Source of the DNA: Pardosa pseudoannulata
Lineage: Eukaryota > Arthropoda > Arachnida > Araneae > Lycosidae
NCBI GenBank assembly: GCA_032207245.1
Contig: CM063502.1
Location: 46,260,686 to 46,324,685 of the forward strand
Length of the DNA: 64,000 bases
Direction: 5' to 3'
How positions within the stretch are numbered: position 1 is the stretch's first letter; each line of letters opens with the position of its first letter. The position numbers were made by a program, and so were the translations under genes. Shown one piece after another: positions 60,301-64,000 of this stretch. The notes below the pieces were generated by a model. It saw only the letters and a list, made by a program, of their open reading frames with translations. It did not search any database and had not been told where the DNA came from.

Positions 60301-61447
60301 CTAGAAATATTTTATCAATTTTTGTTTGTTTTAGTTAACTTTCGATCTTAATTTTGCTTTGCACTTTTCCGCCTTTGAAGGAAGTTACATGTCCGACCAT
60401 AATACGTGTGTTTGTATGTGAAATTGCCTTAGTGCATGATATTACGAGACTGATTTTTTGTCTCGCCACTTAGTTTGAATATTCAGCCAGAGTTCTTCAA
60501 TGATATTGCAACTGTCTTGTAGCTGCAAAACAAAGATCTGACTTTAATATTTCTGTTTGGGCTTTATGTTGGCAGTTATTACTTTATTATGACAAAGGAT
60601 ACCTTCTAGTATAAATGTGTATAGACCTATCTTTAAAATATTTTGAGTGGTGATAATCTGGAGCTCATTGTTGGGCTATCTATCGTCATCCACAGAACTT
60701 GTCAAACGATAAGATATTGCTTGTTTCCTAGTTGTTTAAGAGAATATTAATTGTCAGATGATAACATCTTTGAGCTGCACAACTCTGCCCATTACAGGGT
60801 CTTAGCCATATAAATTGCAGCCATTCTCATGTTTATCTTCATCTGCCTTTTAATTCATGAAAATATATACGTAATGTTATACGTAATTTTTCTCTGTTAG
60901 AAGTTTTAATAGTATTAGCCGATGTTTGGAGTAAAGCACAATCGGGTTGCTTAAAACAATTCATAAATATTCATAAATTTTAAAAATGTGAAAATAAAAA
61001 AATTGAACAATTGAAGATTTAAAGGTGACGTTCCCTCTTAAAAAACTCGTCTAAAGACTTCTCAAAACTATATATTCTTTAAACAAAGTAATTGCAAGGT
61101 TCTGCTACAATTTAAATGGTACATGATATTTCAAATAAGTCTGGTTTCATGGCAGGTACCAGAAAATAACAATGTTAGTGATAGGAACGTTGTCTATAAC
61201 TTTTAAAAAGAGGTAAATCTCTTTATCACATGTCAAAATAAACGTATTAAATCATGATTCCTTTTATAGGTTAAGAATAAGCAGATTTCTTGTGTTACAG
61301 AAAAAAATTTCAACTGAGTTATTTTAATTCAAGTTGGCTTGTGATAACAATGTGCCTTTAATCGTTAGAAAATATTTTGATCTCATATGAGAAATCTGAG
61401 TATTTTTAAACAAGAAAAGGAATCCTAAATTAAATCACCTGCTTTTT
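60301..61447. other. No gene recognised
   Basis: AT-rich DNA before the Gypsy element. No coding signal recognised. Confidence 0.4.
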
Positions 61448-61648
61448 TGTTATGTATCTGGCAACAGCCAGATGAAAGAACCTTCCAAGATGTGTGACGC
61501 TTGTTTGGGTTCCGTTTTCGTATTGCACATGTTCGGTGTAGTTGTCGTTATGCTCGTTCGTGCCTGTGTATCTTAAGGCTAATAAATGTTCTTTGCGTGT
61601 ATGTAAAACGAATCGTATCGTCCCTCGGTCTACCTGGCATACATGACA
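61448..61648 (+). repeat. Probable 5' LTR of Gypsy element
   Basis: It starts TGTTATGTAT and ends ATACATGACA, an inverted repeat with one mismatch, as expected for LTR ends. The likely primer-binding sequence TGGCGACGAGGATG begins 6 nt later. The 3' LTR is outside the window, so this rests on the end structure alone. Confidence 0.7.
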
Positions 61649-62407
61649 AAAGAAATGGCGACGAGGATGAACATTAATTTTGAATCTTATGATACGTCTG
61701 TGGAAGACTGGTCCAGTTATGTGGAACGTTTAGAAACTTACTTCGTTGTTAATGGGATCGAAGATAAAATGAAAGTCCCTGCTATTTTAAGCCTTATGGG
61801 AGCAACAACGTATAAATTGTTAAAGAATCTGGCCACTCCGAACATTCCTTCTGAATTGACTTATCAAGATATCGTAAAATTACTTTCGGAACATTTGAAT
61901 CCTAAACCACTAGAAATGACAGAACGGTTTCGTTTCTACAAGAGGAAGCAATTTGAAGGTGAGTCCATTGCAAATTATTGTGCCGAATTACAAAAACTGT
62001 CGATACATTGTAACTTTGGGAACAATTTAAGTACGATGCTTCGTGATAAATTGGTGATGGGTCTCAAAAACGAAAGTATACAGAAAAAGCTGTTAGCAGA
62101 GGATAAGTTAACATACGAAAAAGCTAAGAGCATTGCATTCGCAATGGAATCTGCTCAGAGAGATGTGTGTGAAATTCAGAATCAAATGGTATCGATAAAA
62201 AAATTACATAGTTCGCAAGATAAAACTATCAAAAAAGATTTTTCTAAATTTAAGAAATCTGAACCTACAAAGAAGTTTGATAAATCTCGGAAATGTTACA
62301 GATGTGATACTACTCAACATTTAGCTCACGAATGTAAGCACAAGAACACTCTGTTGGAATTGCTTAAAGAACGGGCATTTGGCAAAAGTCTGCCGCTCAA
62401 AAAGTAA
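61643..62407 (+). pseudogene. Gypsy gag
   Basis: 254 codons. The N-terminal part is a retrotransposon gag domain (DWSSYVERLETYF near residue 20, ERFRFYKRKQ near residue 95). A single CCHC knuckle stands near residue 218 (CYRCDTTQHLAHEC). The listed ATG overlaps the LTR end; the next in-frame ATG at 61655 is equally possible. Protease follows in the +1 frame with a 29-nt overlap, which could be a natural shift site or a mutation. Confidence 0.85.
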
Positions 62408-62759
62408 CGAAACAGTTAAACAAATAGAATCTTGTTCTGAAACTGTACCAGTTAATAGCATTAAATCACCACGACATGCAAGGGATAAGATTTTATTAGA
62501 AATTTTTGTTGAAGGGAATAAATGTTTATTTGAATTAGATACTGGAGCTGCTATTAGTTGTATGAATGTGAATGAATTTAAGAAACTTTGTCCGGATGTA
62601 GCCATTAAGCCTACCAAATTATTGCTTAGGAATTTCGATAATTCTATGATAACATCAGCTGGCCAAGCAGTGGTGCAAATTCAATACAAAGATCAAATTA
62701 ATACAGAAACTATTTATTTGGTACATGCAAAAGTAAATGCAGTTTTTGGTCGTGAATGA
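62379..62759 (+). pseudogene. Gypsy protease region
   Basis: 126 codons with the retroviral-type aspartic protease motif LFELDTGAAISCMNV near residue 50. It ends at an in-frame TGA (62757-62759), and similarity goes on in the same frame after it. Confidence 0.85.
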
Positions 62760-63062
62760 TTGAGAAATTTCCAATTAGACTGGAGCTCAATTAAAGCAGT
62801 TCGGGTTGAAAATTGTAATTCTCGAACCAATAAATTAAACATCTTGCTTCAAAAGTATGAGAAAATTTTTTCTCCGGGTATCGGGAAACTGGAAAAGTTT
62901 TGTTGCCGTCTTCAAATGAAGCCTAATTACAAACCGGTATTTTTTAAACCTCGAAAAGTACCATTTGCTTTAAAAGAAAGAATAGAAATTGAACTTAATA
63001 GGTTAGTTGCAGAAGAATCAAACAGAATGGGAACCTACGAATCTGTGGTAATTATAAGGTGA
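62760..63062 (+). pseudogene. Gypsy pol, protease-RT linker with deletion
   Basis: The same frame continues after the TGA. It contains FFKPRKVPFALKERIEIEL, the typical segment just before RT. Near 63020-63045 conserved RT sequence is missing, and the frame then runs into a stop at 63060-63062. Confidence 0.8.
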
Positions 63063-64000
63063 CTATCAACCCAAGACTAAAAATTGAACAGTATCCTTTA
63101 CCCCGTATCGAGGACATTTTTGCTGAACTGTCAGGAGGGGAGTTCTTTACTAAAATCGACTTATCTGAGGCATACCTTCAAATGTTAGTTGATGAGCAGG
63201 ACCGACATCTATTGACGATCAATACTCACAAGGGTTTGTTCCGTTACAAGAGAATGAATTATGGTATAGTCTTAGCTCCGGCAGTGTGGCAGAGAGCCAT
63301 TGAACAAGTTTTTTCAGGCATCGCGGGGGTACACGTATTTTTAGACGATATTACCGTAACGGGGAGAAATGATCAAGAGCATTTTGAAAGGTTAGAATTA
63401 GTACTACAGAGACTAGAAGAATATGGTCTCAGAGTAAATAAGCGGAAAAGTGAATTTTTTAAGAAATCTGTGAATTATTGTGGTCATACAATTGATAAAT
63501 TCGGCCTCCACAAAACACAAGAAAAAATCGATGCAATTACGAAGGTACCAGTTCCAAAAACTGTATCTGATTTGAAGAGTTTTTTGGGTTTACTCAATTA
63601 CTATGGAAAATTTATTCCCAACTTATCTACTCGTGTCGCTCGTTTAAATAATTTACTGCAGAAAGGTACTAAATTTTTGTGGACTGCAGAATGTGAAAAA
63701 GCTTTCAAGGCATTGAAACAAGAAATTGCTTCAGACCGAATTTTATGCCATTATGATCCTAAGTTACCTCTGGTATTACAAACTGATGTATCACCAGTTG
63801 GAATAGGAGCAGTTTTAAGTCACATTATGCCAGATGGTTCAGAAAAACCAGCAATGTTTGCATCAAGGTCATTGACTAAAATGGAACGTAATTATTCGCA
63901 GATAGACAAGGAAGCATTGAGTATCGTATGGGGAGTAAAGAGATTTTATCAATATTTATTTGGTCGACATTTTGATCTCGTAACCAATCATAAACCCCTA
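63044..64000 (+). pseudogene. Gypsy reverse transcriptase and RNase H, partial
   Basis: This frame is open from about 63044 to the window end (319 codons). It has RT motifs FFTKIDLSEAYLQM near 63145 (first Asp) and FLDDITVTG near 63340 (catalytic Asp pair), and the RNase H motif LQTDVSPVGIGAVLSH near 63780. It ends SIVWGVKRFYQYLFG ... NHKPL at the edge. Because the upstream part is broken, the element as seen is not functional. Confidence 0.93.

Larger units (their letters stand above)
61448..64000 (+). mobile_element. Ty3/Gypsy LTR retrotransposon, 5' part, runs off the window
   Basis: It begins with a probable 201-bp LTR, then a primer-binding region, gag, protease, reverse transcriptase and start of RNase H, the Gypsy gene order. 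The frames are broken: a frame change between gag and protease near 62380-62407, an in-frame TGA at 62757-62759, and a deletion near 63020-63045 that changes the frame and removes conserved sequence at the start of RT. Integrase and 3' LTR would lie beyond the window. Confidence 0.92.

Overview
This window is AT-rich animal nuclear DNA, most likely from an arthropod. Split host genes have canonical GT-AG introns, microsatellites are abundant, and the transposon complement is typical of arthropods (BEL/Pao and Gypsy LTR elements, Tc1/mariner relics, a Jockey-type LINE relic, a tRNA-derived SINE family, MITEs). Two probable U12-type introns in one gene argue against Diptera, which have lost most of these introns. 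A chelicerate such as a spider would fit, but the sequence does not prove it.

Two host genes face each other tail to tail. On the + strand, about 5.8-30.0 kb, lies a mitochondrial Na+/Ca2+ exchanger (NCLX, SLC8B1 family). Fourteen coding exons join in frame to 538 codons plus a stop, and the N-terminus is missing. On the - strand, about 42.25 kb down to 30.3 kb, lies a complete synapse-associated protein 1 gene (SYAP1, BSD domain) with eight coding exons and 392 codons. The two 3' ends are about 0.4 kb apart. Their products are not known to act in one pathway, so the arrangement looks like plain neighbourhood.

The NCLX introns hold at least four Tc1/mariner relics of different lineages, two SINE copies, a long-inverted-repeat element, and a piggyBac-type MITE with TTAA on both sides. 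The SYAP1 introns and 3' UTR are nearly free of coding relics but hold two SINE pieces and a strong A-over-T strand bias.

From 42.3 kb to the end no host gene was recognised. This part contains a PIF/Harbinger-like MITE (43.0 kb), a full-length BEL/Pao retrotransposon with both LTRs and a 5-bp target duplication (44.41-51.10 kb) whose reading frames are broken, a LINE relic (52.85-54.6 kb), a poorly understood A-rich stretch (57.5-60.3 kb), and the 5' part of a Ty3/Gypsy element (61.45 kb to the window end).

I found no clear new biological system. The best leads are the two U12-type introns in NCLX, one with a non-canonical 3' end forced by the reading frame, and several non-autonomous elements with well-defined ends.
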